Positions 1-5,724 of a stretch of 5,991 nucleotides of DNA are shown here, piece after piece. Source of the stretch: Dehalococcoidia bacterium (GTDB lineage: Bacteria; Chloroflexota; Dehalococcoidia; JAUSJJ01); NCBI GenBank assembly GCA_030647705.1, contig JAUSJJ010000078.1, positions 1 to 5,991 of the forward strand, given 5' to 3'. The notes below the pieces were generated by a model. The model made no database searches and had not been told where the DNA came from. It saw only the letters and a program-made list of their open reading frames with translations. The position numbers were made by a program, and so were the translations under genes. The stretch's first letter is position 1, and each line of letters opens with the position of its first letter.

Positions 1-75
1 GCGCTTCGGGTCGGCCAGGGTCTTGCATATTTCAGACTGGAGATTGATCAGATCAATCAGGGAATCGTCAAGCAT
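1..75 (-). CDS. ArsR/SmtB-family HTH transcriptional regulator, N-terminal fragment
   Basis: Partial gene running off the left edge. Reading the minus strand from the ATG at 75-73 gives 25 open codons without a stop. The peptide starts MLDDSLIDLINLQ and continues with ICKTLADPKR. The pattern (C/A)K-x-LADPKR is the classic start of the winged-helix domain of ArsR/SmtB regulators, which are dimeric repressors that release DNA on binding a metal or other ligand. Nothing of the recognition helix or sensor site lies in the window, so the inducer cannot be read. A GGTGA ribosome-binding-like stretch lies about 12 bases upstream, and a promoter with overlapping repeats sits before it. The gene diverges from the membrane protein and amidohydrolase, which it may control along with itself. 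It is too short for usual ORF calling; the family call rests on about ten diagnostic residues. Confidence 0.75.
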   Translation of the reverse strand, partial: MLDDSLIDLINLQSEICKTLADPKR

Positions 76-94
76 GTTTTAGCACTCTCACCGC

Positions 95-121
95 AATATT
101 CGTATGCGCTAATATTACGAA
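95..121. promoter_or_regulatory. Candidate operator of the ArsR-type regulator
   Basis: Two AATATT boxes (95-100 and 111-116) are separated by 10 bases, and the half-site TTCGTA (99-104) is matched by its reverse complement TACGAA (116-121) about a centre at 110. A further copy of the half-site, extended to TTCGTATG, lies at 153-160; the same eight bases occur at 99-106. ArsR/SmtB proteins typically bind AT-rich imperfect inverted repeats at or near the -10 box of their own promoter, and this cluster covers the predicted -10 and start site. Which of the two symmetries is the real binding site cannot be decided by eye. Confidence 0.45.
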
Positions 122-141
122 AGAGATTGGGAGTGTCTCAA
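112..141 (-). promoter_or_regulatory. Promoter of the ArsR-type regulator
   Basis: On the minus strand TTGAGA (141-136, five of six matches to the sigma-70 -35 consensus) is followed after 18 bases by TAATAT (117-112, four of six). The expected transcript start is near 105, giving a 5' leader of about 30 bases before the ATG at 75. The -10 box lies inside the repeat cluster described for the operator, as expected for an autoregulated ArsR gene. It is a sequence-match prediction only. Confidence 0.5.
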
Positions 142-196
142 GGCCGTTTGCCTTCGTATGTCCCCGACCAGGCATCTGGCGCTCGCCTTTGTTTTC

Positions 197-205
197 TGCT
201 ATTGT
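197..205 (+). promoter_or_regulatory. Possible extended -10 element for the membrane protein/amidohydrolase unit
   Basis: TGCTATTGT has the TG-n spacing of an extended -10 followed by TATTGT (four of six matches to TATAAT). No good -35 is visible 16-18 bases upstream. Transcription would begin near 212, leaving a leader of about 59 bases before the preferred start at 271. It is the best plus-strand candidate in the divergent region but weak. Confidence 0.25.
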
Positions 206-270
206 AAAGCCCGACGCGGCATTGCTTCCGGTCGACATCCACTCAGGGGGAACGCATGACAGGAGTAGAG

Positions 271-711
271 ATGGGTACAGTGCTGCGCACTGCCAGAATC
301 CTCCAGATCCTTCTTGTGGGCGCAGTCGTTGCCTTTGCAGTTGTGCTGGCTGCGCTGCCTTCCACCGGCTACGCGCCTTCAGCGACCGACGACCTTCCTT
401 TGCTGGTCGCGTCGCTAGGGGTTATCAGCGTCGTTGATATCGCCCAGGGAAATTTTCTGCCCCGTTGGATGGTTAGGAGGCACGACACCAAATCGGAGCT
501 CTCCTCGCGAGGTCTGCTCATGTCTCACATCTTGGGGCTGGCCTTCTTCGGGGCGATAGGCGTTTACGGGTTGCTGCTGGGCTTGATGGGCGCAGGGTGG
601 GCAGTCACTGTTCCGTTCTTTGCAGTTTCGGCCGCAGCGCCTATTGCCACGTTCCCCACCAAGAGGAGATGGGAGAAGATGCTGCAAGCCGTCGGCGATG
701 AACCGGCTTGA
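271..711 (+). CDS. Small four-helix integral membrane protein, unknown function
   Basis: I do not recognise a family. The preferred start is the ATG at 271, preceded by AGGAG with a 5-base gap; it gives 146 residues. An in-frame ATG at 256 adds MTGVE and has only a G-run upstream. Numbered from 271, hydrophobic stretches lie at about residues 10-29, 42-60, 83-105 and 108-128. Arg6 and Arg9, the RWMVRR loop between helices 2 and 3, and the C-terminal KRRWEK all lie on one side, so by the positive-inside rule both ends should be cytoplasmic. There is no signal peptide, cysteine or enzyme motif. Its stop is 32 bases before the amidohydrolase start, so the two are probably cotranscribed. It could be a small transport component or an accessory protein for the enzyme's substrate, but nothing in the sequence proves this. 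Confidence 0.75.
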   Translation: MGTVLRTARILQILLVGAVVAFAVVLAALPSTGYAPSATDDLPLLVASLGVISVVDIAQGNFLPRWMVRRHDTKSELSSRGLLMSHILGLAFFGAIGVYGLLLGLMGAGWAVTVPFFAVSAAAPIATFPTKRRWEKMLQAVGDEPA

Positions 712-730
712 GGTTCGCATTCAGCTAATC

Positions 731-736
731 AGGAGG
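731..736 (+). promoter_or_regulatory. Ribosome binding site of the amidohydrolase
   Basis: A perfect AGGAGG stands 7 bases before the ATG at 744. It fixes the start codon and implies strong translation initiation independent of the upstream gene. Confidence 0.85.
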
Positions 737-743
737 AATCATC

Positions 744-2123
744 ATGGCAGACCTGGTGATCAAGAACGGCATCGTGGTGACATCTCAGGGGCTGGTGCGG
801 GGTGGACTGGCGGTCGAAGGGGGCAAGATAGCTCAGGTCTCCGGCGACATGACCCTCCCCTCGGCGAAACAGGAGGTCGATGCCGGAGGCAACTACATCT
901 TGCCGGGTATGATCGACCCCCACGTTCACCTGGGCATGGCCGCTACCGGCCGCGGCGAGGACAAGTTCCGGGCGGACTTCGCTTCGGAATCTGCTTCGGC
1001 GGCCATCGGCGGAGTCACCACCATGATCACTACGGCCTACTTCAGCGGCGCAGGCAGGTCGCTGCTGCCCTGCATCGCCAGGTCCAAAGAGATCGGCGCA
1101 CAGCAGTCGCTCATCGATTTCAAGTTCAGCGCCATGATGATGACCTCCGTCCATCTCACCGAAATACCGAAGCTATTCGAGGCCGGCGTCACTTCCTTCA
1201 AATTCTTCCCGGTCTATCGTGGCGAAGAGGGCCGTCAGGTCGGCGTCACCGAGGAGATCGGCTGGGACTACATTTACAAGGGCATGGAGGGCGCCAACAA
1301 GTGCGGCCCGCAGGCGCTGTCCATGATCCACGCCGAAGAGCCCGGCATCATCGACGTGCTGCGGCAGCGGTTCAAGGAGCAGGGCCGGAACGACCCCCGC
1401 GCCTGGGCGGAGTCCAGGCCGGGCATCTGCGAGGCCATGCACATCTTCAGCGGGGGGCTGACTGCGCTGGAGTTGGGGGCACGCGTCTACTTCGTGCATG
1501 TCAGCGCCAAGGAGAGCGTCGAGGCGATCCAGTATTTCAAGCGGAAAGGCGCCCAACTCTACGGCGAGACCTGCCCCCACTACCTGCTGCTGACCAAAGA
1601 CTCGGAAATCGGCGTGCTGGGCAAGGTGAACCCGCCGCTGCACGAGGCGGAGGACAACCGGCAGATCTGGCGCGGCCTGCAGGACGGGACCTTCGACGCC
1701 ATCGGCTCGGACCATAGCTCCAACCTGCGCTGGCAGAAGGAGAAGGGCGATATCTGGAGCACCATGCCCGGCTTCCCCACCATCGGGGCCAGCCTGGCGC
1801 TGCTGGTGAGCGAGGGCGTGAACAAAGGCAGGCTGAGTTGGGAGCAACTGGCGCGCGTCACCTCCGAGAACACCGCCCGGATATTCGGCCTTTACCCTCG
1901 CAAGGGGACGCTTGCTCCCGGCGCCGACGCCGACATCGTGATCGTAGACCCCAACCGCGAATGGGAGCTCAACGCGGAAAACCTGAAATCAGCCTCCGAC
2001 TACTCGATCTACGCCGGCAAAGTGGCCAAGGGCAAGGCGGTCAAGACCTTCGTCAGGGGCAAGCTCGTCGCCGACGACGGCCGGGCCGTGGCGCAGGGCT
2101 CGCACGGGGTGTACGTGGCGTGA
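744..2123 (+). CDS. Dihydropyrimidinase/hydantoinase-family amidohydrolase
   Basis: A 459-residue cytosolic enzyme of the cyclic-amidohydrolase branch of the amidohydrolase superfamily, which hydrolyses cyclic amide rings such as dihydropyrimidines, hydantoins, allantoin or dihydroorotate with two metal ions. The small beta-sandwich is formed by both ends (about 1-50 and 385-459) around a TIM barrel. Every expected ligand is present: His60 and His62 in DPHVHLG, Lys153 in TSFKFFPVY (the lysine normally carboxylated to bridge the metals), His196 in MIHAEE, His252 in VHVSAKE, and Asp323 in AIGSDHSSN. Tyr158, five residues after the lysine, matches the hydantoinase substrate-binding tyrosine. Length fits the family (about 450-480). 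Odd point: KVNPPLHEAED replaces the usual hydantoinase SPPLR with asparagine and histidine, closer to dihydroorotase and allantoinase, so the substrate is uncertain. The family is secure, a specific name is not. Probably in one unit with the upstream membrane protein. Confidence 0.92.
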   Translation: MADLVIKNGIVVTSQGLVRGGLAVEGGKIAQVSGDMTLPSAKQEVDAGGNYILPGMIDPHVHLGMAATGRGEDKFRADFASESASAAIGGVTTMITTAYFSGAGRSLLPCIARSKEIGAQQSLIDFKFSAMMMTSVHLTEIPKLFEAGVTSFKFFPVYRGEEGRQVGVTEEIGWDYIYKGMEGANKCGPQALSMIHAEEPGIIDVLRQRFKEQGRNDPRAWAESRPGICEAMHIFSGGLTALELGARVYFVHVSAKESVEAIQYFKRKGAQLYGETCPHYLLLTKDSEIGVLGKVNPPLHEAEDNRQIWRGLQDGTFDAIGSDHSSNLRWQKEKGDIWSTMPGFPTIGASLALLVSEGVNKGRLSWEQLARVTSENTARIFGLYPRKGTLAPGADADIVIVDPNREWELNAENLKSASDYSIYAGKVAKGKAVKTFVRGKLVADDGRAVAQGSHGVYVA

Positions 2124-2147
2124 TGACAGGTCGTCCTCCCCCTGCCG

Positions 2148-2191
2148 CAGGCCGGGGTTCTTCTGGAGACACTCTGGCCTGACTTGTTTTT
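2148..2191 (+). terminator. Probable intrinsic terminator after the amidohydrolase
   Basis: CAGGCC (2148-2153) pairs with GGCCTG (2176-2181), extendable by G-U and G-C pairs, around an imperfect loop of about 20 bases. It is followed by TTGTTTTT (2184-2191). The location, 25 bases after the amidohydrolase stop and before the transporter, fits termination. The long loop makes it weaker than a textbook hairpin. Confidence 0.45.
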
Positions 2192-2211
2192 CCTCTCGAT
2201 TTGCTTAGAAT
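2184..2211 (+). promoter_or_regulatory. Promoter of the MFS transporter, abutting the start codon
   Basis: TTGTTT (2184-2189) and TAGAAT (2206-2211, five of six matches to TATAAT) are separated by 16 bases. The -10 ends at the base just before the ATG at 2212. Counting seven bases from the end of the box puts the transcription start at 2218, which is the A of a second in-frame ATG. No Shine-Dalgarno sequence is visible before either ATG. This is the arrangement expected for a leaderless mRNA. Confidence 0.55.
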
Positions 2212-3501
2212 ATGAGCATGCAGAAATCACCATCGGCGGGGGCTCCTTCGGGGGCCAGTCCACGCGGGCCGGCCGGTCTGTGGGTTATCCGGCTGGTCAT
2301 TCTTGTAGCGTTCCTCGACCTGTTCATGCAGTTCCCCGTGGTCGCCCCGTACGCACGGGAGCTAGGAGCATCGGCGATTGTGGCCGGCGTTGTCGTAGCC
2401 ATCTACAGCGCGACCAACCTGGCAGGCAACGTCGCGGCCGGCGCTGTCCTGGACCGGTGGGGACGTGGCGTGCCGGTCATGTTCGGGCTGGTGTCCACAG
2501 CGGTAGTGCTGGTGGGCTATGTCTTTTCCAGGTCACCGGAGCAGCTCATGGTCGCGCGTGCATTGCATGGCCTGACCGCTTCCATACTCACGCCGGGGGC
2601 CTTCGCCATTCTGGGCGATGCGGCTCCCGCCGGCAAACGGGCCCGGGTGATGGGCCTGAGCGGGGCGTTTATCGCTGTCGCAGCCATGATCGGCCCGCTC
2701 ACCGCCGGCCTGTTGCGGGACCGGCAAGGATCGGACGCGGTCTTCCTGCTGAGCGCGGGCCTCATGTTGGTGACGACGCTGCTGCTGTGGCGCTGGAACA
2801 GGAGTCAGCCGCTGAAGACAGTCGAACCGCGTGAAGCGCAGATCTCCGGGGTCAGCATAGGGGTACTGTGGCGCCGTCCACAACTCGCAACGTCCTACCT
2901 GGCTGCGCTGGCTTTGACCGTCGGCCTCGGGGTACTGGTCACCCATTTCCCGGCGGTCATGGCGGAGAGGGCGGAATCATCGGCCCGCACCGGGCTCGGG
3001 TTCACCGCCTTTGCAGCAGTGGCGATGATAGGGATGGCCAGCCCGCTGAGCCGGCTTAGCGACCGGTATGGAAGGCTTGGCCCCATAGTGGCGGGACTGC
3101 TGCTGGTCGCGGCAGGCATGGCAATCCTGGGCGCATCAGGGGACTTCTTCGGCAGTGCGCTCGGCATGGGCGTTTTCGGCCTGGGTTTCGGCCTGCTTTT
3201 CCCCGCGATTACCGCACTGACCGCCGAGGCAGCCGCGTGGACAGAGCGCGGAAAGGCCTTTGGCCTGTTCTACGCCGTCTTCTCTCTGGGCGTTGTGATT
3301 GGATCTCTGGTCAGCGGCCTGCTTGCCCAAAGGTCCGGCATCAACGGAGCCCCTTTCTTTTTCAGCGCCGGCATTGCTCTGGCATCCATTCCCGCAATTG
3401 CCGCAGTCTGGCGCTTGCGAACGGGGAGACCGCGGGCCGGCCCCGCCGGCGGGCCCGTGCCGGCGGCTGAGCGTGTTGACAGGGAGGGCGAGGAGTGCTA
3501 G
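2212..3501 (+). CDS. Major facilitator superfamily transporter, probable drug/metabolite exporter
   Basis: A 429-residue inner-membrane carrier with about 12 hydrophobic helices, the usual MFS size. The first helix (about 25-45) carries Asp36. Motif A, the loop between helices 2 and 3, is clear at 77-91 (GAVLDRWGR) and a second, degenerate copy in the C-terminal half is at about 278-288 (LSRLSDRYGR). Arg116 in ARALHG is the motif B arginine, and the Gly-Pro-rich stretch 151-168 ending MIGPLTAGLL resembles motif C of proton-driven exporters. The two halves are joined by a loop at about 194-224. Both tails are proline/glycine-rich and hydrophilic. Substrate cannot be read. No ribosome binding site precedes the ATG at 2212; the promoter position suggests initiation at the ATG at 2218 (Met3), giving 427 residues. 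It probably forms its own transcription unit, with no neighbour to hint at cargo except the preceding amidohydrolase. Confidence 0.9.
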   Translation: MSMQKSPSAGAPSGASPRGPAGLWVIRLVILVAFLDLFMQFPVVAPYARELGASAIVAGVVVAIYSATNLAGNVAAGAVLDRWGRGVPVMFGLVSTAVVLVGYVFSRSPEQLMVARALHGLTASILTPGAFAILGDAAPAGKRARVMGLSGAFIAVAAMIGPLTAGLLRDRQGSDAVFLLSAGLMLVTTLLLWRWNRSQPLKTVEPREAQISGVSIGVLWRRPQLATSYLAALALTVGLGVLVTHFPAVMAERAESSARTGLGFTAFAAVAMIGMASPLSRLSDRYGRLGPIVAGLLLVAAGMAILGASGDFFGSALGMGVFGLGFGLLFPAITALTAEAAAWTERGKAFGLFYAVFSLGVVIGSLVSGLLAQRSGINGAPFFFSAGIALASIPAIAAVWRLRTGRPRAGPAGGPVPAAERVDREGEEC

Positions 3502-4001
3502 GCAGCGAAGGCACTCTCGGCGGGGGACGTGGGCGAACGAAGCGTGTCCAGAACGATGTTGAGGCCGTGCATCGGGCCGCTGGGCAACAGGGATTCCACA
3601 GGGGGTAAAGCCCCTTCGGCGGGTCTGGGGGTGTCCCCAAGTATCCCATCTATTCCCCCCTTCCTTTAAGGAAGGGGGCAGGGGGGATGGCCGAAAAATA
3701 GTTTTCGGACGCCCGCTGACGAGAGGGTGAGGCGCTCGGAGGCCTGTTTCTCACGGACGCTGGCCGCGGTCGTCAACGGGCCTGCCGTACCAGCCGAGAT
3801 TCTCTTTGGACGCGCGCCCATTCCCTGAGCTGTCCGGGGCAGCCTCGGCATCGTTTCGTCGCGAACCCTCACCTCTTTTCAGATTTGCCACACCTCATGC
3901 CCGCAATCAGGGTCTTGCCCGATCTAATTACGTAGTCCTCCGTATGGAAAACGGCGTCGCGGAAGCATAAGCTAGGCTGTAGTAGAAGTCGGGAGGATTG
4001 A
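3502..4001. other. 500-base intergenic region without a convincing gene
   Basis: Open frames here are short, lack ribosome binding sites and have no recognisable protein features. Positions 3601-3708 hold a hairpin cluster (listed separately). I see no T-tract terminator for the transporter. Near the right end TGGAAA (3945-3950) and TAAGCT (3968-3973), 17 bases apart, form a weak sigma-70-like pair that could drive the release-factor-like gene. Otherwise nothing identifiable. Confidence 0.6.
3601..3708. repeat. Cluster of short inverted repeats, candidate dispersed intergenic element
   Basis: Four hairpins follow one another: GGGG/CCCC around TAAAG (3601-3614); TGGGG-GTGT-CCCCA (3626-3639); a perfect palindrome with 11-bp arms and a single central base (3656-3678, core CCTTCCTTTAAGGAAGG); and CCGAAAA-ATAG-TTTTCGG (3691-3708). 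A G6 run at 3681-3686 could also pair with the C6 run at 3655-3660. C-rich/G-rich palindromes of the CCCCCTTCC...GGAAGGGGG kind occur as many-copy intergenic repeats in several bacterial groups, Chloroflexota among them by my recollection. No transposase or target duplication is seen. It might alternatively serve as an RNA-stabilising or terminating structure at the transporter's 3' end. Confidence 0.5.
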
Positions 4002-5171
4002 ATGGATATTCTGGCAAAAGACGAACTCAAAGCCCTGGTACAGACGCAGACACAGCCGGGCGTCTGCGTTTCCATTTACATGCCAACCTATAGACCTGGA
4101 AGCCCCGATGTCCAGCAAAACCCGCTCCGCTTCAGGAAGCTGCTTGAGCAGGCCCAGCAGAGATTGACCGGGACCGGGCTGAAGCGGGCAGAGGCCGACA
4201 AGTACCTGGAACCGGCAGAGAGGCTGCTCGAAGATACTTTCTTCTGGCTGAACGTCAGCGATGGCCTGGCGGTGTTCCTGTCCAGGGACTATTTCCGTTA
4301 CTACCGCCTGCCCGCCCAGTTTCCTGAGCTGGTGGCGGTGGCCAACCGCTTCCACGTGAAGCCGCTCCTGACCATCACCGCCGCGGATGGCCTGTTCTAT
4401 GTCCTGGCTATCAGTCAGAAGACGGTCCGGCTGCTGCAGTGTACACGGTTCAGTTTCAATGAGGTGAACATAGCCGGGAAGATCCCGCGCAGCCTGGCAG
4501 AAGCGTTGCGGTACGACGATGTAGATAGGGAGGCGCAGTACCACCAGCACTCGGGTCGAGGGGTACCCGGTCTGGGCAACACCGGCGTGACGGCCCACGG
4601 CGACGAGGTAGAGGATACCAAGGATAACCTGCTGCGTTTCTTCTTCCTGGTCGACCGCGGTCTGCAACGCGAGATACTCCACAATGAGACGGCTCCCCTG
4701 GTCGTCATGGGAGTCGACTACCTGTTCCCCATTTACAGGAAAGCGAACACCTACAGGCATCTGCTGGACAAAGAGGTCGAAGGCAACCCCGACAAAATGG
4801 CTGCCCACGAGCTGCACCGTCTGGCCGTGAGCGTTGTGGAGCCGCAGTTCAAGAAGCGGCAGGAGGAGGCCACCCGTATCTACAGAGAGTCTGCCGGGCT
4901 GGGCCGCGCCACCACTGACCTCGACAAGATCGTGGCCGAGTCCTACAACGGGCGGGTGTACATCCTGTTCGTAGCCGCCAATCAGCAGAAATGGGGCAGC
5001 TACGATCCTGTCGCCAACAAGGTGGAGACGCACTCCCAGGAAGAGTCACGCGACGTCGACCTGCTCGATTTCGCTGTCAGCCAGACTCTGGCGCATCGCG
5101 GAGAAGTGTACGCTGTAGAGGCGGACAAAGTCCCCGGCGGCGGGCCCGCCGCCGCAGCACTACGTTACTAA
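4002..5171 (+). CDS. Bacterial archaeo-eukaryotic release factor-like protein, baeRF family 3
   Basis: A complete 389-residue cytosolic protein of the bacterial group related to archaeal/eukaryotic aRF1/eRF1 and Pelota. The start is fixed by GGGAGG five bases before the ATG. Residues 1-125 form the N-terminal domain, with the family's YMPTYRPG and QQNPLRFRKLL segments. About 130-220 is the eRF1-domain-2-like region (FYVLAISQKTVRLL), and about 225-389 the L7Ae-like third domain, with VMGVDYLFPIYR, RVYILFVA and the C-terminal GGGPAAAALRY, which parallels the GG-x-AAILR(Y/F) end of eRF1/Pelota. The catalytic GGQ of true release factors is absent; a glycine-rich stretch at 184-200 (SGRGVPGLGNTGVTAHG) occupies about the place where that loop would be. 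A role in ribosome rescue or translation under stress is inferred from homology. The DUF2267 gene follows 9 bases downstream, so the two are almost certainly cotranslated. Confidence 0.85.
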   Translation: MDILAKDELKALVQTQTQPGVCVSIYMPTYRPGSPDVQQNPLRFRKLLEQAQQRLTGTGLKRAEADKYLEPAERLLEDTFFWLNVSDGLAVFLSRDYFRYYRLPAQFPELVAVANRFHVKPLLTITAADGLFYVLAISQKTVRLLQCTRFSFNEVNIAGKIPRSLAEALRYDDVDREAQYHQHSGRGVPGLGNTGVTAHGDEVEDTKDNLLRFFFLVDRGLQREILHNETAPLVVMGVDYLFPIYRKANTYRHLLDKEVEGNPDKMAAHELHRLAVSVVEPQFKKRQEEATRIYRESAGLGRATTDLDKIVAESYNGRVYILFVAANQQKWGSYDPVANKVETHSQEESRDVDLLDFAVSQTLAHRGEVYAVEADKVPGGGPAAAALRY

Positions 5172-5180
5172 GGGGGTCAT

Positions 5181-5606
5181 GTGGACTACAAACAATTCGT
5201 GGCAACGGTACAAGAAAAGAGCGGCTTGCCGAAGGCCGACTCATTGAAGGTGATCGAGGCTGTCCTGGCGACCCTGGGGGAGAGGCTGTCCAAGAAGCGC
5301 CGCGAACACCTCGCGGCCCAGCTTCCCAAGGAGCTGAAACCATTCGTTCTGGAGCACTCGACGACAGATCTTTGTTCTCTCGAGGTGTTCTACCAGCGCG
5401 TCGCCAAGCGTGCCGGCCTGTCGTTTCACAATTCCATCACGCACTGCGGCGCCGTGTTAGAGGTTGTGGCGCAGGCCATCGCCGCCGGCGAGCTCAAGGA
5501 CATCTTCGCCGAATTGCCTCCCGAATTCGATGCCTTGCGGGGGCGGCTGCCGGAGCAGATATCCAATACGACCGCCGATGCCCACCAGTTGTATTCCAAG
5601 CAGTAA
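5181..5606 (+). CDS. DUF2267 domain protein
   Basis: A 141-residue helical protein matching the DUF2267 family by its opening MDYKQFVATVQEKSGL and by ERLSKKRREHLAAQLPKELKPF. The domain is an internal duplication: about residues 6-55 (FVATVQEKSGL ... AAQLPKELKPF) align with about 70-119 (FYQRVAKRAGL ... FAELPPEFDAL). The tail after residue 120 is polar. It starts with GTG; the AGGGGG ribosome binding site begins at the last base of the preceding stop codon, implying translational coupling to the baeRF3 gene. An ATG at 5179 overlaps but is in another frame. There is no membrane segment, cysteine cluster or enzyme motif. The biochemical role of DUF2267 is not known to me; the coupling suggests a partner or shared regulation with the release-factor-like protein. 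Confidence 0.88.
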   Translation: MDYKQFVATVQEKSGLPKADSLKVIEAVLATLGERLSKKRREHLAAQLPKELKPFVLEHSTTDLCSLEVFYQRVAKRAGLSFHNSITHCGAVLEVVAQAIAAGELKDIFAELPPEFDALRGRLPEQISNTTADAHQLYSKQ

Positions 5607-5674
5607 CGCCAACCGGGAAAGCGATAGCCGGCCGGGAAAATCAGAGTTCGTGACCATTCCGTGACCAAAAGGGC

Positions 5675-5705
5675 AAAAAGAGAGGGCAGCGAATACTCGC
5701 TGCCC
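5675..5705 (-). terminator. Intrinsic terminator of the beta-helix gene
   Basis: A perfect 9-bp stem, GGGCAGCGA (5684-5692) and TCGCTGCCC (5697-5705), encloses a four-base loop. On the minus strand it is followed by TCTC and TTTTT (5679-5675), the U-tract of a rho-independent terminator. It lies 19 bases past the stop of the minus-strand gene. On the plus strand no T-run follows, so it should not efficiently stop transcription from the DUF2267 gene. Confidence 0.8.
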
Positions 5706-5724
5706 CCAATGTGGCTGACTTTGA

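Noticed and set aside
189..437. 82-codon plus-strand frame starting with TTG
   Set aside because: Overlaps the membrane protein in another frame, with Cys/Arg-rich low-complexity translation and no start signal.
620..1717. 365-codon plus-strand frame inside the amidohydrolase
   Set aside because: It is Arg/Gly/Pro-rich with no domain, lacks a ribosome binding site and overlaps a gene with all catalytic residues in another frame; a GC-rich shadow.
3362..3649. 95-codon minus-strand frame over the transporter end and intergenic DNA
   Set aside because: Proline/arginine-rich, overlaps the end of the MFS gene and the hairpin block, with no start signal.
3691..3708. CCGAAAA/TTTTCGG hairpin as an intrinsic terminator of the transporter
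   Set aside because: No T-tract follows on either strand and it is almost 190 bases past the stop; better treated as part of the repeat block.
3666..3872. 68-codon minus-strand frame in the intergenic region
   Set aside because: Its end lies in the palindrome, no ribosome binding site and no recognisable protein pattern.
3972..5033. 353-codon minus-strand frame opposite the baeRF3 gene
   Set aside because: The plus frame matches a known family over its full length with a strong ribosome binding site; the antisense frame is a consequence of codon bias.
5684..5705. Hairpin as a plus-strand terminator for the DUF2267 gene
   Set aside because: The plus-strand side is followed by CCAATG rather than a T-run; the U-tract is only on the minus strand.
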